From NCBI RefSeq assembly GCF_014281055.1, contig NZ_JACRSE010000001.1:248001-312000 (forward strand): a stretch of 64,000 nucleotides of DNA, read 5' to 3'. This DNA is from Fluviispira vulneris. Lineage in GTDB: Bacteria; Bdellovibrionota_B; Oligoflexia; Silvanigrellales; Silvanigrellaceae. The translations under genes and the position numbers were made by a program. Positions 37,464 through 47,800 of this stretch are shown in pieces. Under the pieces are notes generated by a model. The model saw only the letters and a list, made by a program, of their open reading frames with translations. It ran no database searches and was not told the origin of the DNA. Each line of letters begins with the position of its first letter. The first letter of the stretch is position 1.

Positions 37464-39616
37464 GCAAATTTCCTATCAAATTTAATTTTTAACTTAACAC
37501 CTACCGAACCATCCCAAGAAGGTATTGCATCGAGTTGACCGACGAGTAATCTTATAAGCTCTAGCCCTAACGATTTATTTTGTTTTTTTTCAATATTTAC
37601 ATAGCCTTTGCCATTATCACTGAGTGTGAGTATTGGTGTATCTGCATATTCATTCCATTCAATATTTATTAAACCCTTGTCTTTCTCGTTGAATGCATGT
37701 TTTATTGAATTTGTAATAAATTCATGAGTTATTAAACCTAACGGCAATGCTTCTTGGATTGGAATGACTAAATCAGATGGGATTGAAAACGTAAAATCTA
37801 TCTGTGTGTTGTTATTTTTAACTAAGGAAAGAGCTTCCCGTGCTATTGATTTTAAATATTTTTCTATAGATAACGAGCCAAAATTACCACCTTGATAAAG
37901 CGTTTCATGCAGAGCAGATATGGCATGAACTCTGCTTTTCATTTCTTTTAGATCTGAAATCAATTCGGAATTTTTTGATTCTTTCATTTTCCAATCAAAT
38001 ATTGAACTGACAATGGACAGGTTATTTTTGACTCTGTGATGGATTTCACTTAAGAGAAGTTCATTTTCGTCATTTTTTTCTTTTAAAATCAAATTCTCCC
38101 TTATCGATTTTTCAAGGAAATTTGATCGAATATCAATTAATTTAATTCTGATTTCTTTTGCTATTGATATTTCTACCTTACTCCAAGGAACGCATGCTCC
38201 CTTAATTTGGTTATACCAAATTGCAAATGAATTTCTTGGATTTAAAGAGCCATCAGAGTTTATATTTTGTATACTAGGGTCTCCGCTCCATTTTATTGTC
38301 TGAATTTGTTCAGGCCGAAAAAGCGCAATATAGGATATATGATCTCGATCCAATGGTATGTAAATCATTCCTGAATATTCTTTCATCCATTTGTTAAACT
38401 TTGGATGCAGATCACTTAAGCAATTAAGTATAGTTATTTCATTATTATCAAATTTTTTCTTGGCAAAGAAATCAATTTTATCAATCATTTCATCGGGGAT
38501 ATTAGAATCAGTTATTTTTTTATTTTCATATTTGTACAGAACATTGTCACACATAAAAGTATTTCTTAAAAGAGCAAAACTCTCTTTGGGTAATGATTGA
38601 AGATCACAGTTCATATTTTCATACATTTTTAAAAATTCAAATATGTTTTTATTTATTTTAGGTGCTTTGATTTGCAGTTCATTTAGTTTTTCATCAAGTA
38701 AGCGAGTGGCAAAAAGTTCTACAAGAAGTTGAATTTTTGGTAAAATTTCTAGAGGTATTGCTTTTCTCTTAACAGAGTGGCAGCCAATTAAACCTCGCAA
38801 AGTATTATTTTCAACAACTGAAAATGAAGCAGATGACATGATTCCCATATTTTTTAAATATTGCAAATGGGTTGGTCCAATCGCACGAAATAAAGACATG
38901 CTGAGATCTATTTTTTCATGCAAGCCAATAATTTTTATAGGTGTGTAAGTAGCCTCAGTAATCAAACGATAGCGGCTTTTTAAATATAGTTGTCTAACAA
39001 TTGCAGGGACATCAGTCGCTGGAAAATGATGATGTAAAATGGATTCTAAAGGTTCTGTTGCATCATTTGCAGGTACATATCCAGTTCCATCATCCTCAAA
39101 ACGGCAATAATAGATGCGATCGAAATTTGTCACGAACCTAATAAATCGACATAATTTTGCTGCAAGAATATTTAAATCTCCCTGATAAAGGGTAATTTCT
39201 TGATAAGCGGCGTCAAATAATTCTTGATTAACTTGATATTCTATTGGGCATTCTAATTGAAATTCAAGACAGAGTATGTCTTTAGTCAAAAAACTTAAAC
39301 AATGATATTTGATAAAATTATTTTCACTTTTTACATCGAGTTGTATATTAACTCTAATTTCATTTGCTAGACTCTGTAAATTTTTTACATGCCGTTTAAT
39401 AAAATGGAATGAGCTTTCGCTGATGCAATCAGCGAGTTTTTTTTTAAAAAAATTATTATCTGAAAAATTGAAGAGAGATTTACAATTTTCAGAGGCAAAT
39501 TTAATAATAAATCCATTTAAATCAATTCCTAGTAATACACCACAAGGCTGAAAACTATCCGTGTTCTGTACATGGAATTGTTCACAAAAATCAGACGGGT
39601 AGGGGGTGTCTTGCAT
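37460..39616 (-). CDS. bphP: Bacteriophytochrome histidine kinase
   Basis: A 718-residue photoreceptor with PAS-GAF-PHY and a HisKA_2/HWE-type kinase. The biliverdin-binding Cys is C11 in FCEQFHVQNTDSFQPCG, aligned with the family's CxxxxIHIPGxIQPHG. The GAF domain has HFPATDVPA (conserved Asp at about 200), GPTHLQYLKNMG (chromophore His at about 245) and GLIGCHS. The PHY tongue shows WSGDP and the PRxSF motif (LNPRNSF, about 462). The kinase H-box is LSEIHHRVKNNL (about 524). It senses red/far-red light through biliverdin. It is first in a coupled pair with the hybrid kinase; heme oxygenase lies convergently beyond. No promoter is obvious. Confidence 0.95.
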   Translation of the reverse strand: MQDTPYPSDFCEQFHVQNTDSFQPCGVLLGIDLNGFIIKFASENCKSLFNFSDNNFFKKKLADCISESSFHFIKRHVKNLQSLANEIRVNIQLDVKSENNFIKYHCLSFLTKDILCLEFQLECPIEYQVNQELFDAAYQEITLYQGDLNILAAKLCRFIRFVTNFDRIYYCRFEDDGTGYVPANDATEPLESILHHHFPATDVPAIVRQLYLKSRYRLITEATYTPIKIIGLHEKIDLSMSLFRAIGPTHLQYLKNMGIMSSASFSVVENNTLRGLIGCHSVKRKAIPLEILPKIQLLVELFATRLLDEKLNELQIKAPKINKNIFEFLKMYENMNCDLQSLPKESFALLRNTFMCDNVLYKYENKKITDSNIPDEMIDKIDFFAKKKFDNNEITILNCLSDLHPKFNKWMKEYSGMIYIPLDRDHISYIALFRPEQIQTIKWSGDPSIQNINSDGSLNPRNSFAIWYNQIKGACVPWSKVEISIAKEIRIKLIDIRSNFLEKSIRENLILKEKNDENELLLSEIHHRVKNNLSIVSSIFDWKMKESKNSELISDLKEMKSRVHAISALHETLYQGGNFGSLSIEKYLKSIAREALSLVKNNNTQIDFTFSIPSDLVIPIQEALPLGLITHEFITNSIKHAFNEKDKGLINIEWNEYADTPILTLSDNGKGYVNIEKKQNKSLGLELIRLLVGQLDAIPSWDGSVGVKLKIKFDRKFA

Positions 39617-39956
39617 ATTTTGTTACTCTTAGAAATTTAATTTATTCAGTACTGTAATCTGTATAAAATATTAAACTATAATCAATCGCTTTATCTTATA
39701 AATATTATATTGTGAAGAAATTTTATAGGCAATTTCTCCAGTTATTTGACACAACGATAGCTGCTTGTTTATGAAGAAAAGAAGTTGAAAATTTTTAAAG
39801 CATAATGTAGTTTTTTGTGTGTATTTATAAAAAGAGCTTTTTAAATTGAGTGAACTTGCTTTTAATGGAAAATTTAGTATTTTAAATCTATTGATAATAA
39901 ATTTCATTATCATTAATTTTTGTTTTTCTTTCAACTCTTAATTAGGAATTTTATAA
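39617..39956. other. Divergent intergenic region between bphP and the ABC ATPase
   Basis: The 340 bases are very AT-rich and hold no convincing gene; an 87-residue minus-strand ORF here lacks a ribosome site and family features. The only clear signal is the Fur-like box near the right end. Confidence 0.5.
39893..39911 (+). promoter_or_regulatory. Fur-box-like operator
   Basis: GATAATAAATTTCATTATC matches the 19-bp consensus GATAATGATAATCATTATC at 15 positions, with both outer half-sites perfect. It lies 46 bases before the start codon of a siderophore-type ABC ATPase, the class of gene usually repressed by Fe-Fur. Confidence 0.7.
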
Positions 39957-40739
39957 ATGGCTTGTATTTCTGTGCAGGGTTTAACAGCTTCTTATGCAAA
40001 AGTTAAAATTCTGCAGCAAATTGATGTCGAGTTTTTTCAAAATAAAGTGACTTCCATTGTTGGGCCGAATGGTTCTGGCAAATCAACGTTGCTCAAAACA
40101 ATAGCTGGCTCATTAAAACCTGAAAGTGGAACTATTCATATTAATGATCGCCTTATACAAGATTTTAAAAGAAAAGAGCTTGCTAAGATTCTTGCCTTTT
40201 TGCCACAATCACCTGAGACTCCCAAAGACATCACTGTTGAACAACTTGTAACTTATGGACGCTATTCCCATCAAGCCATTTTTAAAAATACAAAATGTGA
40301 AGATAAAAAAATTATAGACTGGGCTCTTTCTGCGACAAATTTAAAGCAACTGGCTCAAACTTCTATCAGTGATCTTTCAGGAGGGCAAAGACAAAGAGCT
40401 TGGATAGCTATGTCTCTTGCGCAGAATAGTGATTGCTTATTCCTAGATGAAGTGACAACATATTTAGATATTCGACATCAAATTGAAATTTTAAATTTAT
40501 TGAAAAAGCTGAACACAGAAAGTGCGAAGACTATTATAATGGTTTTGCATGATATTAATCACGCATTACATTATTCAGATTATATTGTTGTTGTTAAAAA
40601 TGGCAAAATTTATGCCCATGACTCTATAGAAAGTATTCTTGAAAATAAAATTCTTGAAAGTGCTTTTAAAGTAAAATTTAAAGTTCTTTACGACGAAAAT
40701 AAGAAGCCTTTTATTGTTTGTAATGAATTAGTTCATTAA
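39957..40739 (+). CDS. Iron-siderophore (FepC/FhuC-type) ABC transporter ATP-binding protein
   Basis: The 260-residue ATPase has Walker A VGPNGSGKSTLL, Q-loop FLPQSPETPKD, signature LSGGQRQRAWIAMSLAQ, Walker B CLFLDEVTTYLDIRHQIEIL and switch VLHDINHAL. The TTYLDxxHQxExL segment is typical of the FecCD-type iron-complex, heme and cobalamin importers. It would power uptake of ferric siderophores across the inner membrane. A Fur box 46 bases upstream supports iron regulation. No permease (FecCD-type) or binding protein is nearby: the next gene is convergent and overlaps its last four bases. It may serve permeases encoded elsewhere. Confidence 0.9.
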   Translation: MACISVQGLTASYAKVKILQQIDVEFFQNKVTSIVGPNGSGKSTLLKTIAGSLKPESGTIHINDRLIQDFKRKELAKILAFLPQSPETPKDITVEQLVTYGRYSHQAIFKNTKCEDKKIIDWALSATNLKQLAQTSISDLSGGQRQRAWIAMSLAQNSDCLFLDEVTTYLDIRHQIEILNLLKKLNTESAKTIIMVLHDINHALHYSDYIVVVKNGKIYAHDSIESILENKILESAFKVKFKVLYDENKKPFIVCNELVH

Positions 40740-42379
40740 AATTTTTTCAAAAACTTAGCGGGTGGTTCATATAAACCATTTGACATTTTTACTAAATCTT
40801 GGATTGATTTTGCAGCCAATAGATCTTGGGTAGCGCTTTCTTTCAAGATGCCAAGATCTTCTGGATATGTAACAATTCTTTTTTCTCTGAGCTCATCAAT
40901 TAACATTTTGTCTCTTTTTAAACCAACTGGAGTAAAACCTGCCACGCAGCGTATGGCTTGTTCCCGTTCATATGCTGTTTGACAAAGTAACAAATTGGCT
41001 ATTCCTTCTTCAGTTACGATATGTGTTACGTCTTCTCCATATATCATAATAGGAGCTAAGGGTAACTGCATTTTCTTTTGAATTTCAAATGCGTCTAATG
41101 TCTCAACAAAAGATGAAATGCCTGATGGCTGGAAAGTTTCTACGATCTGTAAAACTAGTTTTTTACCTTGTGGGATTTGATTGATATGTTTTTTATTTTC
41201 TCGTCCTGCTAAAAGCCAACTTTCAGAGCAGTGTCTGCGTGCATTTGCATTGCTGCCAAAGTTAGGCGCACCACCAAAACCTGGCATTCTTTCAGCAGTT
41301 ATAGTTGTGCTATTACCATAAATATCGATCTGTAACGTAGCACCAGCAAAAAGATCTATAGCATAAAGTCCAGCCATTTGTGCATAGCAGCGATTTGATC
41401 GGAGAGAGCCATCTCTTCCAGTAAAAAAAATATCTGGACGTGATTTCACATACTCATTCATTCCAACTTCACCACCAGGTGATACAATTTGTTTGACAAA
41501 TCCAGCCTCAATGGCAGGTATAAGTGTTGGTAATGGATTTACGACCATATATTCACATATTTTTCCTTTAAGCCCAAGACTTTCAGCATATGTTGGCAAT
41601 AATAGCTCAATGGCACACGTACTGTAACCCACTCCATGATTCAAACGATTTACCCCATATTTGCCATAAATCCCCTTTATCACCATCATCGCCATCAATA
41701 TTTTTGTATTTGAAATTTTAGCAGGATCTCGTGTAAACAATGCTTTAATAGGTGAAGGGTTTCGATTTAAAACAAGCGCATCGACCCAATCTGATGGGAT
41801 ATCAATCCTTGGAAGTTTTTTCACAATTTCTTTAGCTTCGACAATGACAATACCATCTTTAAATGCTGTTGCTTCGATAATAGTTGGTGTTTCTTCCGTG
41901 TTGGCTCCCGTATAAATATTACCCTCTAAATCGGCTTTTTCTGCTGAAATAAGACAGACTCTTGGTGTTAAATCTATAAAATAGCGTGAATAAAGTTCTA
42001 AAAAAGTGTGCATTCCGTTTATAGTCAGCTTACCTTCTTGTACAAGTTCTGCAAAACGTGTGCCATAAATAGAAGCATAAGAAAAATCAATTTTATTTGC
42101 TACACCATTTTCAAATATCAACATATGAGTTGGAAATAGTACAGTGGATTGTAATACATGTAAGTTATTTATTTTTTCAATATTTACTTTTGAGAGAGCT
42201 TCAGAGAGCATCAATGCTTGCTTTTGATTATTTCCTTCAATGCAGATTTTATCATATGGCTCAATTAAACATTCTAGGCATTCAGTTAATTTATTTTCAT
42301 TAATCCATTTTCCATCCATAAAAATATTTGCTCTGTTCATTCTCGAAATCTTATTTTGTTTTAACAGAGAATGGTTCAT
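40736..42379 (-). CDS. mdcA: Malonate decarboxylase alpha subunit-like acyl/ACP transferase (MdcA-like)
   Basis: A 547-residue protein in the CoA-transferase superfamily. The stretches MPGFGGAPNFGSNANARRHC, LNRNPSPIKALFTRDP and HIVTEEGIANLLLCQ are those of the malonate decarboxylase alpha subunit, which moves the malonyl group onto the special ACP. The start is ATG 42379 with GGAG six bases before it; an ORF start four codons earlier has none. Strikingly no mdcB-H gene is adjacent, so either it is solitary and has another donor/acceptor, or the rest is elsewhere. It overlaps the ABC ATPase stop by four bases convergently. Confidence 0.7.
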   Translation of the reverse strand: MNHSLLKQNKISRMNRANIFMDGKWINENKLTECLECLIEPYDKICIEGNNQKQALMLSEALSKVNIEKINNLHVLQSTVLFPTHMLIFENGVANKIDFSYASIYGTRFAELVQEGKLTINGMHTFLELYSRYFIDLTPRVCLISAEKADLEGNIYTGANTEETPTIIEATAFKDGIVIVEAKEIVKKLPRIDIPSDWVDALVLNRNPSPIKALFTRDPAKISNTKILMAMMVIKGIYGKYGVNRLNHGVGYSTCAIELLLPTYAESLGLKGKICEYMVVNPLPTLIPAIEAGFVKQIVSPGGEVGMNEYVKSRPDIFFTGRDGSLRSNRCYAQMAGLYAIDLFAGATLQIDIYGNSTTITAERMPGFGGAPNFGSNANARRHCSESWLLAGRENKKHINQIPQGKKLVLQIVETFQPSGISSFVETLDAFEIQKKMQLPLAPIMIYGEDVTHIVTEEGIANLLLCQTAYEREQAIRCVAGFTPVGLKRDKMLIDELREKRIVTYPEDLGILKESATQDLLAAKSIQDLVKMSNGLYEPPAKFLKKF

Positions 42380-42472
42380 AATGATCTCCATAAAAAGGTT
42401 GTTTTTTTAATTACTGATTATAAATAATCTTATATGAGAGGGTATTACAATATTTTTCTTGAGGATTTTGAA

Positions 42473-43405
42473 ATGAAAACTTTTAAAGCAAAAACATTTA
42501 TACAATTATTTTTATTTGCAATTTTCTTAACGGGTTGCAATAATCTTTTTTATTATCCTGATTCTGTTATTCAAATCACTCCCGATCGTTTGAATTTAGC
42601 TTTTACTGATTTTACAATAAAAACTGCCGACAACGAAGAACTGCATGGTTGGAAAATAAAAGCAAAAGGACAAATTCCTATCGCTACAATATTACACTTT
42701 CATGGCAATGCTCAAAATATAACAACGCATTTTATGTATTGTGCTTGGTTAGCAGAAAATGGTTTTGATGTTATAGAATTTGATTATCGTGGATATGGCA
42801 AATCCACAGGAGAAGCTTCGCGCACTGGAATTTATCAAGACAGTGTCAGTTTTTTGCAATGGGCTTATGAGAATTCTCGCACTAAAGATAACTTTATTAT
42901 TGCACAAAGTTTAGGAGGAGCAGTCGTAATACCTGCTTTTGCTGATAATGAAAAAAATAATGTGCAAGCTATTATCTTAGACAGCACATTTGCTTCCTAT
43001 CGTGGAATTGCGAGGCAAAAGTTAGCAAGTATATGGCTGACGTGGCCGTTACAATGGCCTCTCAGTTTTCTAGTTTCAGATAATTTGAGTCCAATCGATT
43101 ATATAAAAAATGTTCATGTTCCATTAGTTTTTATTCATAGTAAAAATGACAACGTTGTTCCTTTTGAATCTGGGAAAGAACTCTTTGATACAGCACTTGA
43201 ACCTAAAGAATTTTGGGATGTGGAATGGGATGGACATGTTTCAGCTTTTGTTCATAAAGACGATAAGTACAGAAGAAAATTATTAAAATATTTATGTTCA
43301 CATTTAAAAAATCCTAACAAAATGTGCACTAAGTATTTAAATGAAAACTCACAGACTTTACCATATATTAGATTATTACCTGAACTTATAAATAAAAATA
43401 AATAG
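42473..43405 (+). CDS. Lipoprotein alpha/beta hydrolase (BEM46/ABHD-like)
   Basis: The 310-residue protein begins with a signal sequence and lipobox (IFLTGC, Cys22), so it should be a lipoprotein. An alpha/beta hydrolase domain follows: HFHGNAQNI (oxyanion), FDYRGYGKSTGEAS, nucleophile elbow AQSLGGA (Ser), HSKNDNVVP (Asp) and WDGHVSAF (His). This arrangement is typical of the bacterial YsgA/BEM46 group of esterases or lipases; the substrate is unknown. GAGG eight bases before ATG 42473 decides the start over a longer ORF from 42434. It is divergent from the MdcA-like gene and convergent with the efflux operon, with a two-base gap. Confidence 0.85.
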   Translation: MKTFKAKTFIQLFLFAIFLTGCNNLFYYPDSVIQITPDRLNLAFTDFTIKTADNEELHGWKIKAKGQIPIATILHFHGNAQNITTHFMYCAWLAENGFDVIEFDYRGYGKSTGEASRTGIYQDSVSFLQWAYENSRTKDNFIIAQSLGGAVVIPAFADNEKNNVQAIILDSTFASYRGIARQKLASIWLTWPLQWPLSFLVSDNLSPIDYIKNVHVPLVFIHSKNDNVVPFESGKELFDTALEPKEFWDVEWDGHVSAFVHKDDKYRRKLLKYLCSHLKNPNKMCTKYLNENSQTLPYIRLLPELINKNK

Positions 43406-43407
43406 AT

Positions 43408-44883
43408 TTAATTACTTTTATTTTTTTTTGTTATTGAATCTGAACTAAGCTCATTTTTCCAACTGCCTCCTAAAGCTGCTATAAGACTGACGGCAGTTAT
43501 CATTCTTCTGCCAAGCACATTATTTGCATTTTTAAGCGCTGTGTAAGTATTTATTTGTGCAGTTAGCACATTAGAATAAGTTTGAGTACCAACTTCATAG
43601 CTTTGGACTGTTAAACTTTCAGACTGCTGAGCTAATAAAGCAGCATTTTTTTGCGCTTGCTCTTCTCTTTTTAGATATGTAGAGGCGACTAAATTATCTT
43701 CAACATTTTGCAGAGCAACCAATATCGTTTGTCTATACTGTGCAACAATAGATTTATAATTTGCTATAGCAGCAGTTACTTTAGCTTCTTGCAATCCTCC
43801 ATCAAAAATAGATTGACTTAGACTTGTGCCAAGCGACCAAAAAAGAGCTGGAAAAGAAAATAGATTGATAATTGTATTATTAGAATTAGTATAACCTGCG
43901 CTAGAATTTAAATTTAAAGTCGGAAAATATCCTGATATCGCAACTCCAATTTGTGCATTTGCTTGAGCAACAAGACGCTCTGCTTGGGCAATATCAGGTC
44001 GTCTTTCTAAAAGTTCTGATGGAATGATCGATGGAATTTCTGGAGGCTGCATTTTAATTTGTTTTGCTGTTATAGAAAACTCAGAGGGATTTTTTCCTAA
44101 TAATATTGCGATTGCATGTTCATATTGTTGTCGTATTATATTATTATCTAAAGCGAGTGCTTCTGCTTGTGATACTTGTGCTTCAGCTTGTAAAAAATCA
44201 GCTAAGGTCGCTGTGCCAGCAATTCTTTTTCTTTCCGTTAATTCTAAAGTTCTTTTATAATTTTCTAAGGTTTCATCAAGTAATTTTTGGTTGATATCTG
44301 CAGTGCGAAGTTGAAAATAATATTGTGCAAGCGAAGCTTGTGCTGTCAACTGAACATTTGCAAGTTGGGCAAGACTGGCTTCTGCGTTGGCTTTATTGGC
44401 TTCGACTGTTCTTTTTACACTTCCCCACAGATCAGGTATCCAGGATGCGCTGAGGGATGTACTGTAGTTAGTAGAATAAGTAGGAGATATGTTTGAAGTG
44501 GCTTGGGTTCTTTGGCGAGCCGCAGAACCCGAGCCAGTTACACTTGGCAGGTAACCTGCTTCTGCTTGGTTTACTAGAGCAAGAGCTTGCTCATATTGAG
44601 CGAGTGAAGACGCAATTGTTTGATTATTTATTATAAGTTGTTCTTCATATTCATTGAGTTCAGGATCTGAAAAAACTTCCCACCATTTGCCTTTATCTTT
44701 TTCATCTTTTGGTTCAGCTATCTTCCAATTTTTATATTCTGTTTCCTTAAATTGATCTGCCATGGAAAAATTAGGTCTATTATAATCGGGGCCAACAGTG
44801 CATGCTGCTAAAAAAACAATAAATAATATATGTATAATGAGTTTCTGCTCAAACAATTTATATTTTATAAATTTCTGTTTCAT
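43408..44883 (-). CDS. NodT-type outer membrane efflux lipoprotein (TolC-like)
   Basis: A 491-residue outer membrane factor. The signal peptide ends in a lipobox followed by the classical CTVGPDYNRP. Two repeats of the outer membrane efflux domain follow, with typical heptad-rich helices (EANKANAEASLAQLANVQLTAQ-like) and ERRPDIAQAERLVAQANAQIGVA in the second. The trimeric protein forms the exit duct. The start at ATG 44883 has AGGTGA eight bases before it and overlaps the preceding RND gene by 26 bases; the ORF also extends to a GTG at 44895. It is the last gene of the mdtA-B-C-like operon. Confidence 0.9.
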   Translation of the reverse strand: MKQKFIKYKLFEQKLIIHILFIVFLAACTVGPDYNRPNFSMADQFKETEYKNWKIAEPKDEKDKGKWWEVFSDPELNEYEEQLIINNQTIASSLAQYEQALALVNQAEAGYLPSVTGSGSAARQRTQATSNISPTYSTNYSTSLSASWIPDLWGSVKRTVEANKANAEASLAQLANVQLTAQASLAQYYFQLRTADINQKLLDETLENYKRTLELTERKRIAGTATLADFLQAEAQVSQAEALALDNNIIRQQYEHAIAILLGKNPSEFSITAKQIKMQPPEIPSIIPSELLERRPDIAQAERLVAQANAQIGVAISGYFPTLNLNSSAGYTNSNNTIINLFSFPALFWSLGTSLSQSIFDGGLQEAKVTAAIANYKSIVAQYRQTILVALQNVEDNLVASTYLKREEQAQKNAALLAQQSESLTVQSYEVGTQTYSNVLTAQINTYTALKNANNVLGRRMITAVSLIAALGGSWKNELSSDSITKKNKSN

Positions 44884-47800
44884 TGTTTCTATCACCTTTT
44901 ATGCTTAACTTTTTTATGCGAAACCAATCTGAAAGTCTTTCAAAATATAAATATACAACAGGCGTTGTGTATAAAGTTAAAATTTGGCTGATAATAAGTC
45001 CACCAATTATTGAAATTCCTAATGGTTTGAGGATTTCTGATCCTACACCGCTGCCAAATGCTAAAGGAACAGCTCCTAATATAGCAGCAAAAGTTGTCAT
45101 CATTATAGGGCGAAAACGAATAATAGCTGCTTCATAAATTGCATCTTGAGAATTTTTATTATCATTTCTTTTTAATTGCAATGCGAAGTCTATCATCATG
45201 ATAGCATTTTTCTTAACAATTCCAATTAATAAAATAATTCCGATAAGTGATATAAGAGAAAACTCGGTGTCAGTAAAGATTAAAGCTAAAAATGCTCCAA
45301 CTCCTGCAGAAGGAAGTGTGGAAAGTATAGTAATTGGATGGATAAAGCTTTCATAAAGAATACCTAATACAATATAAATCGTAATAATAGCAGCTAAGAT
45401 AAGATAAGGTTCAGAAGATAAAGAGGCCTTAAAAGCTTTTGCTGCTCCTTGAAAAGATGCTTTAATATTAGGTGGTAGATTCATTTCTTTCACAGTTTTT
45501 TCAACCAAACTTACCGAATCTCCTAAAGCAACACCAGGCTGTAAGTTAAAGGATAGGGTGGCAGCAGGAAATTGATCTTGATGATTCACCGCTAATAAAG
45601 ATGCTCTATTTGAGAATTGTGCAATGCTAGAGAGAGGAATATTTTTATTATGAGCTTGTATATAAATATTATTTAAAGAATCTGGATGTTGCCAAAATTT
45701 GGGGGCAACTTCCATGACTACATGGTACTGATTCATCTCCTTAAACATAAGAGAGACTTGTCTTTGCCCAAAGGCATCATAAAGAATATTATCGATGCTC
45801 GAAGCTGTTATTCCGTACTGTAAAGCAAGATCATGATTTACTTTTATATAAGTTTCTAAACCATGATCGAGCCGGTCTGTATTGATATCTGCGATTCCCG
45901 GCAAATTATTTAATCGATGCATTATTTTCTCACTCCAATTATTCAATTCATTCAAGTTATCAGCAGACAGCGTATACTGAAATCGAGCATTACCTTGCCG
46001 GCCACCAATGACTAAATCTTGAGCAGCTTGCATATAAATACGTACACCTGTTAATTGTGAAGTTGCTTTTCGCAAGCGAGATATAAGCAAATCTGCTGAT
46101 ATTCTTCTTTCTTCAAGTGTCTTTAAACTGATAAATACAAATCCTGAATTTTTCGAATTTCCTCCAACATAACCAACAACATGATTTACAGCAGGATCTT
46201 TTTTAATTATATCTACTAAATTTTCGAATTTAATTTTCATATTTTGAAATGAAATATTTTGATCGGCTTGAATTGAACCTACTATTCTTCCAGTGTCTTG
46301 TTGGGGGAAAAATCCTTTAGGTATAAAGATGAATAAAAATATATTTAGAAAAATAGTCGTAATCGTTATTAATAGCAATATTCGTTTATGATTTAAGGAC
46401 CAATGCAGACTTTTAGCATATATATTATTTAAATTATCTAAAAAGGATTTTCTATGAGAGATATTTATTAATGATTTTTTTGGTTTTAATAATTGAGAGC
46501 ACATTGATGGTGTGATAATCAAAGAAACTATTAAAGAAACTATGATAGCTATAGATAAGGTCATGGCAAATTCAAAAAACAATCGCCCAATTATTCCACC
46601 CATAAGTAAAATTGGAATAAAAACCGCAATCAATGAAATACTCATTGACAATACAGTAAAACCTACTTCCTTTGCTCCAAGTAATGATGCCTTTTTTGGT
46701 GACATTCCGGCTTCTATATGGCGTGAAATATTTTCAAGCATAACAATTGCATCATCAACTACAAATCCAGTTGAAATTGTTAATGCCATAAGAGAAAGGT
46801 TATCCAAACTGAAATTTAAAAAATACATAACAGCAAAAGTGCCAAGTAATGAAAGAGGAACTGCAATACTTGGTATGAAAGTGGCATATAAATTCTTTAA
46901 AAATAGAAAAACGATAAAGATAACAAGAGCAATTGCAATTACAAGCGTTTTTTCCACATCGCGCAGTGAAGCGCGAATGGTTGTCGTCCTATCTAAAGTA
47001 ACAGTTAAATCCATACCTGAAGGTATGGAAGCTTTTAATTGTGGCAATATTGATTTTATCAAATCGACGGTTTCAATAACATTCGCGCCAGGTTGTTTGA
47101 ATAATATTAAAACTATAGAAGGTTTACCATCGGTTAAACCGTGATTGCGAAGGTCTTCAACAGAATCCACCACATCTCCTATTTGTTCTAATGTAACAGC
47201 CGCACCATTTTTGTAAGAAATTATAAGTGGCTTATACTGATATGCTTTAAAAATCTGATCATTTGTAACGATCTCATAGCTTTTAGCGCCTGAAACCAAC
47301 TGACCTTTTGGAATATTTGAATTAGCATTTTGAATTGTTTTTCTTACAGTTTCTAAATTAATTCCATAATTATTAAGCGCTAATGGGTTTAACTCCACTC
47401 GAACAGCTGGAAGAGAGCCACCGCCTACAACCACTTGCCCAATTCCAGATGCTTGAGAAATTTTTTGTTGCAAAATTGTAGTAGCCGCATCATACATTTC
47501 ACGCCTTGAATATATATTTGAAGTCAAAGAAATAATCATGATAGGGGCGTCAGCAGGATTCACTTTTCGGTAAGTAGGATTACTAGGTAAATCTGTTGGA
47601 AGTTGTGCTATGGCTGCATCAATGGCTGCTTGTACATCGCGCGCAGCACCATCGATATTTCTTGACAAATCAAATTGGAGAATAATGCGCACATTGCCCA
47701 AAGAGCTGCTTGATGTCATTTCAGTTATACCTGATATCTGACCCAGTTGCCTTTCAAGGGGGGTTGCAACAGAGCTTGCCATGATTGTAGGACTCGCCCC

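Noticed and set aside
39671-39934. 87-residue minus-strand ORF between bphP and the ABC ATPase
   Set aside because: Very AT-rich, no ribosome site, no recognisable motif, and it covers the Fur box; best explained as chance in low-complexity DNA.
46512-47144. 210-residue plus-strand ORF inside the mdtC-like gene
   Set aside because: Antisense shadow of a strongly conserved RND membrane region; composition follows the opposite strand.
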